Assembly (NCBI GenBank): GCA_039029515.1
Contig: JBCCFX010000118.1
Coordinates: forward strand, 1-12,832
DNA length: 12,832 nt
Direction of reading: 5' to 3'
Source of the DNA: JBCCFX01 sp039029515
GTDB taxonomy: Bacteria > Planctomycetota > Phycisphaerae > Phycisphaerales > SM1A02
In this document: positions 1 to 6,665 of the stretch, in pieces
Layout: each line of letters opens with the position of its first letter
Position numbering within the stretch: position 1 is the first letter of the stretch
Notes under the pieces: model-generated
Told to the model about the DNA's origin: nothing
Databases searched by the model: none
The model's input: the letters and a program-made list of their open reading frames with translations, nothing else
Translations under genes and position numbers: made by a program

Positions 1-2
1 AT

Positions 3-428
3 CGAGGTTTCGTTTCGAAGCCGATTCATTATGGAAGTTACCGAGCCGCTGTATCCACGCGTGTGACGTCGCACGGCTGGCCATTCGTGACGTCTCGGTA
101 CTTCGCGTGGCGTGATGGAATGAAAGTGAATCCACAATGGACAATGCAGGTTGCAGGTGGTTACATCTTTGAACAGCCGCCAGCACCGCCTGCGAAGCCG
201 TGGCAGTTCCCGCCGCCCCGCGTCCTGCCGACTACGCCCATCTGGTCCGGCATCATCATCAACTCACTCTTCTACGCTGTCGTGGCGTTCATCATCGTGC
301 GCACGCCGTTCTGGATTCGGCATCTCATTCGCGCTCGCCGAAACCGATGCACGCAGTGCGGCTACCCGCGCGGCGAATCATCCGTGTGTTCTGAATGCGG
401 CCATGGGGCGGAGGTGGTGACGGCATGA
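3..428 (+). CDS. Membrane protein with C-terminal zinc ribbon, copy 1 (5' partial)
   Basis: The reading frame is open to the left edge, so the true start lies upstream; the GTG at 63 is only an internal codon. What remains is the end of a presumably extracytoplasmic domain, a proline-rich stretch (PPAPPAKPWQFPPP), one transmembrane helix (about WSGIIINSLFYAVVAFIIV), a basic stop-transfer segment (RHLIRARRNR) and a zinc ribbon with two Cys pairs, CTQCGYPRG and CSECG. The basic segment suggests the ribbon is cytoplasmic. It is followed by two paralogues, and its stop overlaps the next start as ATGA at 425-428. The function is unknown. Similar small zinc-ribbon membrane proteins recur in Phycisphaerae (family impression, not checked). 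The gene call is firm; the role is not. Confidence 0.8.
   Translation, partial: RGFVSKPIHYGSYRAAVSTRVTSHGWPFVTSRYFAWRDGMKVNPQWTMQVAGGYIFEQPPAPPAKPWQFPPPRVLPTTPIWSGIIINSLFYAVVAFIIVRTPFWIRHLIRARRNRCTQCGYPRGESSVCSECGHGAEVVTA
216..428 (+). repeat. Intragenic direct repeat, copy A
   Basis: This stretch encodes the RVLPTTPIW segment, the second helix and the zinc ribbon of copy 1. It aligns without gaps to 911-1123 (offset 695), with about 81% identical bases by my hand count (40 differences in 213), many of them synonymous. It indicates gene duplication rather than a mobile element. Confidence 0.85.
410..414 (+). promoter_or_regulatory. Shine-Dalgarno inside copy 1, for copy 2
   Basis: GGAGG lies within the codons for the C-terminal HGAEV of copy 1, 10 bases before the overlapping ATG at 425. 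It decides the 425 start and fits translational coupling. Confidence 0.6.
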
Positions 429-1123
429 AGCGGCTTGCTCGCAACACCATCCTGTTCCTGCTGCTCGGCGCGGTGATCAATGTCGCGGTGGCGTGGGGGA
501 TTGCGGCATGCTTGAAACCGCAAGTCGGCATGACGCTTCAGCAGTTGAAGGACCAGGACGGCAAACGAGTGTGGTATAGCGATATGAACGATGAGCGATA
601 CGTGGGCGGGCGCTATCACGAGTCGACACTTCAGACGATCGTTTCACTCTACTATTCGAAGCCATTCAATCCAAACTTTGATTCTAATAGCGACATCGTG
701 CGTGCATCATGGAACGACCATGCGTATCGACATTGGATGTCAGATGAATTGCGTGACAGTGAGATCAAGGGATATGAGTATCACGTCGCGCGCGGTTGGC
801 CACTGATTACATTGCGAGCACGGTATTGGCATGTCAGGCTAACGCGGTTCCTTCAGTCAGATGGCATCACCTTGCCAAAACCGTGGGTCGGCGTGATCTA
901 CCTTCGTATTCCGCGTGTCCTGCCGACCACGCCCATCTGGTCCGGCATCATCCTCAACTCACTCTTCTATGCCGTCGTCGGCTTTGTCATCGTGCGAATA
1001 CTGCTTCTGATTCGGCACATCGTGCGCGCCCGACGGAATCGGTGCAGGCAGTGCGGCTACCCGCGCGGAACATCTTCCGTCTGTTCCGAGTGCGGGCATG
1101 GGGCGGAGGTGATGGCGGCGTGA
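425..1123 (+). CDS. Membrane protein with C-terminal zinc ribbon, copy 2
   Basis: This encodes 232 residues. The start is the ATG at 425, which overlaps the previous stop and lies 10 bases after a GGAGG at 410-414; an in-frame ATG at 395 lies inside the upstream gene and is less likely. Residues 1-7 are basic (MKRLARN), then comes a membrane helix to about residue 28, an ectodomain of about 140 residues, a second helix (IWSGIILNSLFYAVVGFVIV) and a terminal zinc ribbon (CRQCGYPRG...CSECG). The positive-inside pattern predicts both ends in the cytoplasm and the middle outside. The last 70 codons closely match copy 1, while the ectodomain is more divergent and AT-richer (the line starting at 661 is about 45% GC). 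No enzyme motif is visible. The function is unknown. Confidence 0.85.
   Translation: MKRLARNTILFLLLGAVINVAVAWGIAACLKPQVGMTLQQLKDQDGKRVWYSDMNDERYVGGRYHESTLQTIVSLYYSKPFNPNFDSNSDIVRASWNDHAYRHWMSDELRDSEIKGYEYHVARGWPLITLRARYWHVRLTRFLQSDGITLPKPWVGVIYLRIPRVLPTTPIWSGIILNSLFYAVVGFVIVRILLLIRHIVRARRNRCRQCGYPRGTSSVCSECGHGAEVMAA
911..1123 (+). repeat. Intragenic direct repeat, copy B
   Basis: This is the partner of 216-428: the same helix and zinc-ribbon module at the 3' end of the second paralogue, aligning gap-free to the stop codon. Similarity falls off sharply upstream of it. Confidence 0.85.
1105..1109 (+). promoter_or_regulatory. Shine-Dalgarno inside copy 2, for copy 3
   Basis: GGAGG lies in the same HGAEV codons of copy 2, again 10 bases before an overlapping start (GTG at 1120). 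The arrangement at 410-428 is thus repeated. Confidence 0.6.
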
Positions 1124-1863
1124 CCACGACGTCGGACAAGCCGGGAGTCAGACTGCGGATCGTGCGGTTCCTACCGCGGTGCATTCCGTACTTCGTGGCC
1201 GGTTGTCTGGTCACGGTGGTGCTCACTTGGCTGGATGCCTGGCAGGAACAGTCGTGGAGTTCCACGATGTTCAGGTCAACCGCTGCGGCGAATCCGAATG
1301 ATGACACGCCGGGTCGGTGGATTGTCTTCCAAGGTGATCGAGATCGACATGCATACGGCTGTGTTCATCCGCCCGTCGATCCTGAGGAGGTCAGTTACCG
1401 CTCGGCAAGCGAATCGGGTCGCGGGAACCGGGCGCGTCGGACACAGGTTCCGGGGTGGGCGGTTCCAGTCGACCAGGCCAGCACAGGGACTCGCATCATG
1501 CGCGTGACCGAGGCGTACGGCTCGCCATTTCGAAGTGGCATCTGTGTCTACGACGTGCACTACAACAACGGAACACCAATCGCGATCGATGTGGTGTCGG
1601 GGCAGGTTCCGCCGTCTGCCACATTGTTTGCGGATCAGTTCGTACCACGTCCACGTGCGCTCCCCGTGCGCATTCTGTGGGTTGGCTTTCTGGTCAATGC
1701 GTTGAACTACGGTGCGTGGCTCCTGGCCGTGCGCTGGCTGCTCTGGTACATCCGGGTTGACTACCGGAAGTTCCGCCGGCGCTGTCCGAAGTGCGGACAT
1801 ACGCGCGGGACGTGGACGACTTGCCCGGAATGCGGGAAGGCTGTGAAACCGGCGGACTGGTAA
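1120..1863 (+). CDS. Membrane protein with C-terminal zinc ribbon, copy 3
   Basis: This encodes 247 residues. I chose the GTG at 1120, which overlaps the previous stop as GTGA and sits 10 bases after GGAGG at 1105-1109. The frame stays open further upstream, but only through the preceding gene. The layout matches its neighbours: a helix near residues 22-38 (IPYFVAGCLVTVVLTWL), a soluble middle, a second helix (ILWVGFLVNALNYGAWLLAV), a basic linker and a zinc ribbon (CPKCGHTRG...CPECGK). The motif R-x-LP...W-x-G-x3-N-x-L-x-Y before the second helix is shared by all three copies, which supports common descent, though this copy is clearly the most divergent. It is the last gene of the unit; repeats and a convergent gene follow. 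The function is unknown. Confidence 0.85.
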   Translation: MTTTSDKPGVRLRIVRFLPRCIPYFVAGCLVTVVLTWLDAWQEQSWSSTMFRSTAAANPNDDTPGRWIVFQGDRDRHAYGCVHPPVDPEEVSYRSASESGRGNRARRTQVPGWAVPVDQASTGTRIMRVTEAYGSPFRSGICVYDVHYNNGTPIAIDVVSGQVPPSATLFADQFVPRPRALPVRILWVGFLVNALNYGAWLLAVRWLLWYIRVDYRKFRRRCPKCGHTRGTWTTCPECGKAVKPADW

Positions 1864-1873
1864 GGCTGTTGGA

Positions 1874-1897
1874 CAGCTATCAGCTTTCAGCTCTCAG
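1874..1897. repeat. Heptamer repeats CAGCNNT
   Basis: Three in-register heptamers, CAGCTAT, CAGCTTT and CAGCTCT, are followed by CAG, starting 11 bases after the stop of the upstream gene. A GGCTGTTGG just before (1864-1872) resembles the opposite-strand heptamer seen near 11041. The same CAGCTTT occurs at 10984. Confidence 0.7.
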
Positions 1898-1924
1898 TAG
1901 GTCGCCTTGAGTCATCGACTTCAC

Positions 1925-1944
1925 GGCGGACTCGTAAGTCCGCC
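1925..1944. repeat. Perfect GGCGGACT hairpin
   Basis: The arms GGCGGACT and AGTCCGCC enclose the loop CGTA, followed by CTACG. It lies between convergent genes with no T-run, so it looks more like an intergenic palindromic repeat than a simple terminator. A related element lies at 1978-1999 and a looser one at 11117. Confidence 0.7.
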
Positions 1945-1977
1945 CTACGATTTCCTAGCCAACAGCGCAACGAAAAG

Positions 1978-1999
1978 GGCGGACTCTTGCGAGCCCGCC
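1978..1999. repeat. Second GGCGGAC hairpin
   Basis: GGCGGACTC, loop TTGC and GAGCCCGCC form a nine-pair stem with one A/C mismatch. Its left arm repeats the first nine bases of the 1925 hairpin, so the two look like diverged copies of one element. Confidence 0.6.
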
Positions 2000-2043
2000 T
2001 CGTACATTCAATTCGGTAGACGGATGACGGTGAACGGTCAACC

Positions 2044-2060
2044 GCAGTCCGAAGGACTGC
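2044..2060 (-). terminator. Hairpin at the 3' end of the stress-protein gene
   Basis: On the - strand, the arms GCAGTCC and GGACTGC enclose TTC, beginning at the last base of the TAG stop of the stress-protein gene. No T-run follows (GGTTGACC), so termination by the intrinsic route is doubtful. The string GCAGTCCTTCGG recurs in the convincing terminator at 11009. Confidence 0.4.
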
Positions 2061-2884
2061 TACTGACTCAGGAACACCGGCACCGTCGAGTGCTCAAGCA
2101 CTGCCAGCGCTGTGTCACCCCAGATCAACCGGCCGAGCTTCTTGCGTGACGTCGAACCCATCACGATGAGATCCGCGCCCCATTCATCGGCCGCCGGGAG
2201 CAGGACTCTCGCCGCATCACCAATGCGATGCTCGCTGTCGACGGTGTAGCCGTACTCTTCGAGATAGTCCACGGCATCGGCAAGCAGCTGGTCGGCATCA
2301 TCGTTCTTGCCGATGCAGATCACGCGGATTTCCGCGTTCGGCCAGAGATGCAGCCGGGCGAAATGCTTCATCGTTTTCGCGGCTTCCATGCTGCCGTTGT
2401 AGGCAATGATGACCTTGTTGATCTCGCGCGGCTCTTCGGTCACTGCGAGCAGCGGGCGAAGCCCCTTCGAGATTGCCTTGAGGACGAGATCGCGTGAGTT
2501 ATGCACGACGCCGTATTCAAAGAGCCCGCGCAGGCCGACCACAATCAGATCGTTGTAACGCGAGAGCTGCATGAACTGATCGAGGCTGTCGCCTTCTTCC
2601 ATATGCAGGACAGACGCAGCGCCGGCTTCCGAACACTGGGCGTGGAAGTCATCGATGCTGACCTGCATCGACTCCTTCGCGGAGGCCATGCGGTGCTCGG
2701 TGAGATCGTGGGCAGCAGCGCCGCCACCGACCGGCACCGGGCCGATGTCTTCCAGGCGATTGATGTCCGTCACGGTGACGCCGCACACTTTGGCGTGGTG
2801 CGTGCGCGCCAATTCAACGGCGTGGTGAATCGCGGTGTGCGTGAAAGGCGTTCCGCTCAAAGCGACGAGGATGCGCTTGATCAT
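2060..2884 (-). CDS. Universal stress protein, two tandem Usp domains
   Basis: This encodes 274 residues, about twice a single Usp domain. Domain 1 begins at MIKRILVALSGT and ends near LRPLLAVTEE; domain 2 runs from NKVIIAYNGSMEA to the C-terminus (VPVFLSQ). I chose the ATG at 2884 because GAGGA lies 7 bases upstream and the Usp fold starts right there. An ATG at 2941, one base after the antiporter stop, would add 19 polar residues. The family's ATP motif G-x2-G-x9-G-[ST] is degenerate: domain 2 has GSTS...WGD and domain 1 has GLRG but lacks the later glycine. Nucleotide binding is therefore uncertain. It probably acts in the cytoplasm as a stress-linked partner or regulator of the antiporter encoded upstream, with which it likely shares a transcript. 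Confidence 0.9.
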   Translation of the reverse strand: MIKRILVALSGTPFTHTAIHHAVELARTHHAKVCGVTVTDINRLEDIGPVPVGGGAAAHDLTEHRMASAKESMQVSIDDFHAQCSEAGAASVLHMEEGDSLDQFMQLSRYNDLIVVGLRGLFEYGVVHNSRDLVLKAISKGLRPLLAVTEEPREINKVIIAYNGSMEAAKTMKHFARLHLWPNAEIRVICIGKNDDADQLLADAVDYLEEYGYTVDSEHRIGDAARVLLPAADEWGADLIVMGSTSRKKLGRLIWGDTALAVLEHSTVPVFLSQ

Positions 2885-2942
2885 GGCATGATCCTCAGGC
2901 GGTTGATTCATCAACGAAGTCGTGGTGTCAATACTTGTCATC

Positions 2943-4433
2943 TTACGATCCCATCAAGAAAATGAGGGTGATGAGGATGAAGATCGGGACGAGAATCGGG
3001 ATCGCGTACTTGAACGCGTAACCGAAGAAGCTCGGCATGTTGACGCCCGACTGTTCCGCGATGGCTTTCACCATGAAGTTCGGGCCGTTGCCGATGTACG
3101 TCATCGCGCCCATGAACACCGCACCGAGGCTGATCGCCGTCAGCAGGGCGGCATTGATAACGCCGCCATTCTCGAGGGTCAGCATCTCGCCCTCTTCGAC
3201 CGAGCCTGCAAGCTCGAAGAACACCAGATACGTCGGGGCGTTGTCGAGCACACTCGACAGCGTGCCGGTCGACCAGAAGTAATGCCACGGCTGGTTGACG
3301 ACGGCGGTGATGTCGCCGCCACTTGCCTTCAGCACGGCCAGCGGCACCTGCATACAGATGAAGATGCCGATGAACAGGGCGGCGACTTCGAGGATCGCGA
3401 CGTAATTGAACTTGTTGTACTCGCGCACACCCGACGGCGTGGACATCAGCGATACCGCCACGAAGCCCATCATGATCAACTCACGCATGAACGGGAAGAC
3501 GGTGAAGCCCATGATCTCCTTGCCCGGGGCAAGGAATGCCACGGCGGCGACGACGCCGAGCAGCCATGCGATGTTGATCGTGCCACTCATGCGCAGCGGT
3601 TCGCGCTGTGTTTCATCGCGGAGAATGTCTTTCGGGTCTTCCTTCTTGTACGCGATCGAGTCCCAGACGAAGTACGTCACGAGCAGAATGATCGTCGCGA
3701 TCAACCACGGTGCCCAGAGTCCCATCGTCCAGAAGAACGGCACGCCGCGCAGGTAGCCGAGGAACAGCGGCGGATCGCCAATCGGCAGCAGCGTGCCACC
3801 AATGTTGCTGACGAGGAAGATGAAGAAGACGACGGTATGCGTGACGTGCTTGCGTTCACGGTTCGTCTGGAGCAGCGGGCGAATGAGCAGCATGCTCGCG
3901 CCGGTCGTGCCGATGAAGCTCGCGATGCCGGCACCAATACCGAGGATGGCGGTGTTGGTCATCGGGTGTGCGGCGAGGTCACCCTTCACGCTGATTCCGC
4001 CGCTGATCACGTACAACGAGAACAGCAGCACGATGAATGGGACGTACTCAATGACCAGTGCATGGTCGAGAACGGTGAGGACGCTGCTTGCGCCTTCAAC
4101 CGCGGCGTAATAAATGAGCGTCACCGTGGCGAGACCAAGCGAAACCGTGAGGCGGTTCAGATTGCTCTCCCACCAATGATGCGTCTTCGGCAGCAGCGGC
4201 AGAATCGCAATGCAGGCGAGGATGCCGATAAACGGCAGCACGCCAATCTGCCAGAGTGCTGGCATATGCGCTTCGTGGTGGCCGCCATGATCAGCACCAT
4301 GGGTGAGCGAATGGAAGATGAGGAAGGCCATGGTCAGCGAGCCGACAATGATTGCCAGCCAGCCTGCGCCGGTGATACCGGGCTTTGGTCCATGAGCCAT
4401 GGGAGTAAGACCTGCCGTCGGGTGCGAGCTCAT
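2943..4433 (-). CDS. NhaD-like sodium:proton antiporter (CitMHS_2-type ion transporter)
   Basis: This encodes 496 residues with about a dozen hydrophobic segments, as expected for the ion-transporter superfamily. Recognisable elements are GTTGAS (175-180), SNIGGTLLPIGDPP (209-222), LDNAPTY (396-402) and YIGNGPNFM (446-454), which occupy two related half-sites as in NhaD/citrate-type carriers. The likely role is exchange of Na+ for H+ across the inner membrane; an organic-acid substrate is possible, because the same fold serves citrate carriers. GGAGG (- strand, at 4442-4446) lies 8 bases before the ATG. Between the first two helices is a His-rich segment (residues 41-56, six His), perhaps a metal or pH sensor. 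The stress-protein gene follows closely. The family is firm, the transported ion is not. Confidence 0.88.
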   Translation of the reverse strand: MSSHPTAGLTPMAHGPKPGITGAGWLAIIVGSLTMAFLIFHSLTHGADHGGHHEAHMPALWQIGVLPFIGILACIAILPLLPKTHHWWESNLNRLTVSLGLATVTLIYYAAVEGASSVLTVLDHALVIEYVPFIVLLFSLYVISGGISVKGDLAAHPMTNTAILGIGAGIASFIGTTGASMLLIRPLLQTNRERKHVTHTVVFFIFLVSNIGGTLLPIGDPPLFLGYLRGVPFFWTMGLWAPWLIATIILLVTYFVWDSIAYKKEDPKDILRDETQREPLRMSGTINIAWLLGVVAAVAFLAPGKEIMGFTVFPFMRELIMMGFVAVSLMSTPSGVREYNKFNYVAILEVAALFIGIFICMQVPLAVLKASGGDITAVVNQPWHYFWSTGTLSSVLDNAPTYLVFFELAGSVEEGEMLTLENGGVINAALLTAISLGAVFMGAMTYIGNGPNFMVKAIAEQSGVNMPSFFGYAFKYAIPILVPIFILITLIFLMGS

Positions 4434-4676
4434 TCAGGGAGCCTCCGTGGCCCCAATCGGACGGCATCAGCCGACGCGATATGGGCGTTAGCGTACACGA
4501 ATCCGCGTCTTGGCGGTGCGCGAGCACCGGGACGTACACAGTGATCGATGTCGACGGATCGGCATCGGAATAATGGGTATCGGCGCATCGTCTTCTCAAC
4601 TGAATCGTGACCTGACGGGACGTGTTGGTCCGACAAACTCTGCGTGTCTATCCTCTTTGCAATGCGAGACCTTTCT
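4434..4676. promoter_or_regulatory. Divergent intergenic region
   Basis: This 243-base gap separates the - strand antiporter unit from the + strand NHL unit, so promoters for both should lie here. I see no convincing -35/-10 pair on either strand. The clearest structure is CGGTGC-GCGA-GCACCG at 4514-4529, a perfect six-base inverted repeat with a GNRA-type loop, which could be an operator or RNA hairpin. AATAAT near 4568 is a weak -10 candidate for the + strand. Confidence 0.4.
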
Positions 4677-6665
4677 ATGACGCTCCGATGCCCCTGGATT
4701 GCATTTCTCCTCGTTATCGGAATGTGTACGACCAATACACGTCCCGTTCACGCGCAGGTGGGAAGTGCAGAGACGCCGGCACTGCTCGGTCAGTACGAGA
4801 TGACGGTCAGCAACCTCAAGCAGCCGGTCGGCATCGATGTCAACGATGCCGGCGAGATCGCGATCGCCGATGTCCGTGCGGGTGAAGTTCGCATCCTTCG
4901 CCCGGATGGAACCTGGATGACCAGCGTCACCGAGGTTGTCGGTAAGCCACTCGTCGCGCCCCATGGTGTGGCGTGGATTGGTGACGCTGACCTGCTGATC
5001 GCCGAAACGGGACGACATCGTGTCATTCGTGTTGCGCCGGCGGTCGACGCAAACTTTGACGAGCAATTCGACGATGCTCTGTTTGACATGGACTTCTACA
5101 TGCCAATGGGTGTGGCGGCGAACGAAACGCACATCGCCATCGCCGACATGGGCAACGACCGCATCGTGGTGATCGGTCGTTTCGGTACGCAAATAAGCAT
5201 CGGTTCTCGCGGCAGCGAAGATGGTCAGTTCAAGCGCCCGCAGGATGTTGTGTTCGACACGGATGGTTCGATCCTCGTCGCCGATACCGGCAACCATCGC
5301 GTGCAGCGCTTCTCGATCGACGGCGAACATCTCGCCACGTTCGGTGAGTGGGGCGCATTCCCGGGGCTCTTCGCGGAGCCGACGGCGATTGATGTCGATG
5401 ACTCACGCATCTACGTCGCCGATGCGCTGAACCATCGCGTGCAGATTTTCGAGAAGGATGGCGAGTTCATCGATCTCTGGGGTATGCATGCACTCGTGCC
5501 GCGCGAAGGTGAAGGCAAGATCCACTATCCCGATGGTCTCGCGGTGATGCCGGATGGCTCGCGTGCGATCGTGACGGAGTCATTCGAGAACCGAATCCAG
5601 ACGTTTACGGCATACGGGCCGGAAGGCAAAGTGTTCGTGCCGCCGCCATTGCAGAAAGGTCAGCAGTCGCACTTCGGCAAGCTGATCGCGCAGTCGGGTG
5701 AGCGGCTGGCGTTCTGGGAGCCGGAAACGCGTTCGATCCTGATCTTCTCCACGCGGTATGAAGTGCCGATTCACGTCACGCAGTTCGGGCGCGAGGGAAC
5801 GAAGGTCGGTCAGTTCGGACGCATCACCGCGATGATGCTCGAAGATGGCGGCGCGACGTTCCACGTGGTCGACCCGGACAACGATCGCATTCAGACGTTC
5901 GACCTTTCCGGCGTCGGTGAGAAGAACCTGCGCTACGACCCGTTGATGGCGCGCTTCGCGGTGAGCCGACCGTTGTCATCGCTCTCGCCTGACGGTAAGC
6001 CGTTGGACATCACTTCAATGCAAGGCTTCTCAACCGGGCATCGCGCATTACTCGATGCGCGCGGCGGTCGGATCATTGTTGTAGATGCCAATTGGGAGTT
6101 TGCCGGAGCGCAGAATGTCTTCATGTCCAATGAAGGATTCCATTCGAGACCAGCTGACTTTATTGCGCGCGATGCGTGGCCAATGGTTGATCTGACCGTC
6201 GACCCTTGGATGGATCGATGGAGCAAGTGGATGGGGAACAGCGGGCGTCCGCGTCTCATTCGCGAGGCTGACGGTGCTCGACACTTTGGTGCGCAGAAGA
6301 CGAGTGACCGATTCAACTACGCAGTCGTTTACCCGGATGATGGTCTCATTATTTTGAATTCTGGCTCGCTGGATGATCAGGTTGCGTATGGAACTCAGGC
6401 CAAATTCGGCTCCCTTGGCGGCGACGTCGGCCAGCTCTTCCAGCCCGGTGATGTCGCGTTCACGCAGGACGGCAACATCGTCGTCGTCGACTTTGGCAAC
6501 CACCGCGCTCAGATCTTCGCCCCGGATGGGAAATGGCTCGTCAGTTTCGGCGTCGGACGAGCATATACCCACAGGAACCCGCCGCCACCGCCGGCGGATC
6601 CTGCGGACTCCACAGACACTTCAACGGACCCCGACAACAAGGATGGGAATTCGGATGATGACTAG
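4677..6665 (+). CDS. Secreted NHL-repeat beta-propeller protein
   Basis: This encodes 662 residues from the ATG at 4677. In-frame GTG 4644 and ATG 4662 are alternatives; none has a good Shine-Dalgarno, and I chose the start giving the neatest signal peptide (MTLRCPW, hydrophobic core, cleavage near VHA-QV at 26/27). NHL repeats are clear: QPVGIDV...IAIADVRAGEVRIL, PHGVAW...LIAETGRHRVI, RPQDVVFDTDGSILVADTGNHRVQRF, EPTAIDV...IYVADALNHRVQIF, YPDGLAV...ENRIQTF and, near the end, QPGDVAF...IVVVDFGNHRAQIF. Between the last ones lies an atypical, AT-richer stretch (about 6000-6390). The protein ends in proline-rich and acidic low complexity (NPPPPP to NSDDD). NHL propellers bind protein, nucleic acid or small ligands; the partner here is unknown. 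The stop overlaps the next gene, implying co-expression. Confidence 0.9.
   Translation: MTLRCPWIAFLLVIGMCTTNTRPVHAQVGSAETPALLGQYEMTVSNLKQPVGIDVNDAGEIAIADVRAGEVRILRPDGTWMTSVTEVVGKPLVAPHGVAWIGDADLLIAETGRHRVIRVAPAVDANFDEQFDDALFDMDFYMPMGVAANETHIAIADMGNDRIVVIGRFGTQISIGSRGSEDGQFKRPQDVVFDTDGSILVADTGNHRVQRFSIDGEHLATFGEWGAFPGLFAEPTAIDVDDSRIYVADALNHRVQIFEKDGEFIDLWGMHALVPREGEGKIHYPDGLAVMPDGSRAIVTESFENRIQTFTAYGPEGKVFVPPPLQKGQQSHFGKLIAQSGERLAFWEPETRSILIFSTRYEVPIHVTQFGREGTKVGQFGRITAMMLEDGGATFHVVDPDNDRIQTFDLSGVGEKNLRYDPLMARFAVSRPLSSLSPDGKPLDITSMQGFSTGHRALLDARGGRIIVVDANWEFAGAQNVFMSNEGFHSRPADFIARDAWPMVDLTVDPWMDRWSKWMGNSGRPRLIREADGARHFGAQKTSDRFNYAVVYPDDGLIILNSGSLDDQVAYGTQAKFGSLGGDVGQLFQPGDVAFTQDGNIVVVDFGNHRAQIFAPDGKWLVSFGVGRAYTHRNPPPPPADPADSTDTSTDPDNKDGNSDDD

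Noticed and set aside
796..1119. Upstream extension of zinc-ribbon copy 3
   Set aside because: It overlaps copy 2 entirely; the GTGA overlap and GGAGG support the 1120 start.
1907..2149. A short + strand frame in the convergent gap
   Set aside because: It is made largely of the hairpin repeats and runs into the antisense of the stress protein; it has no coding signature.
2922..4544. A 540-codon + strand frame opposite the antiporter
   Set aside because: Its product is very rich in charged residues without a domain, and it is exactly antisense to a clear membrane transporter. It is a high-GC shadow frame.
4596..5330. A 244-codon - strand frame across the NHL gene start
   Set aside because: It is antisense to clear NHL repeats and has no recognisable domain.
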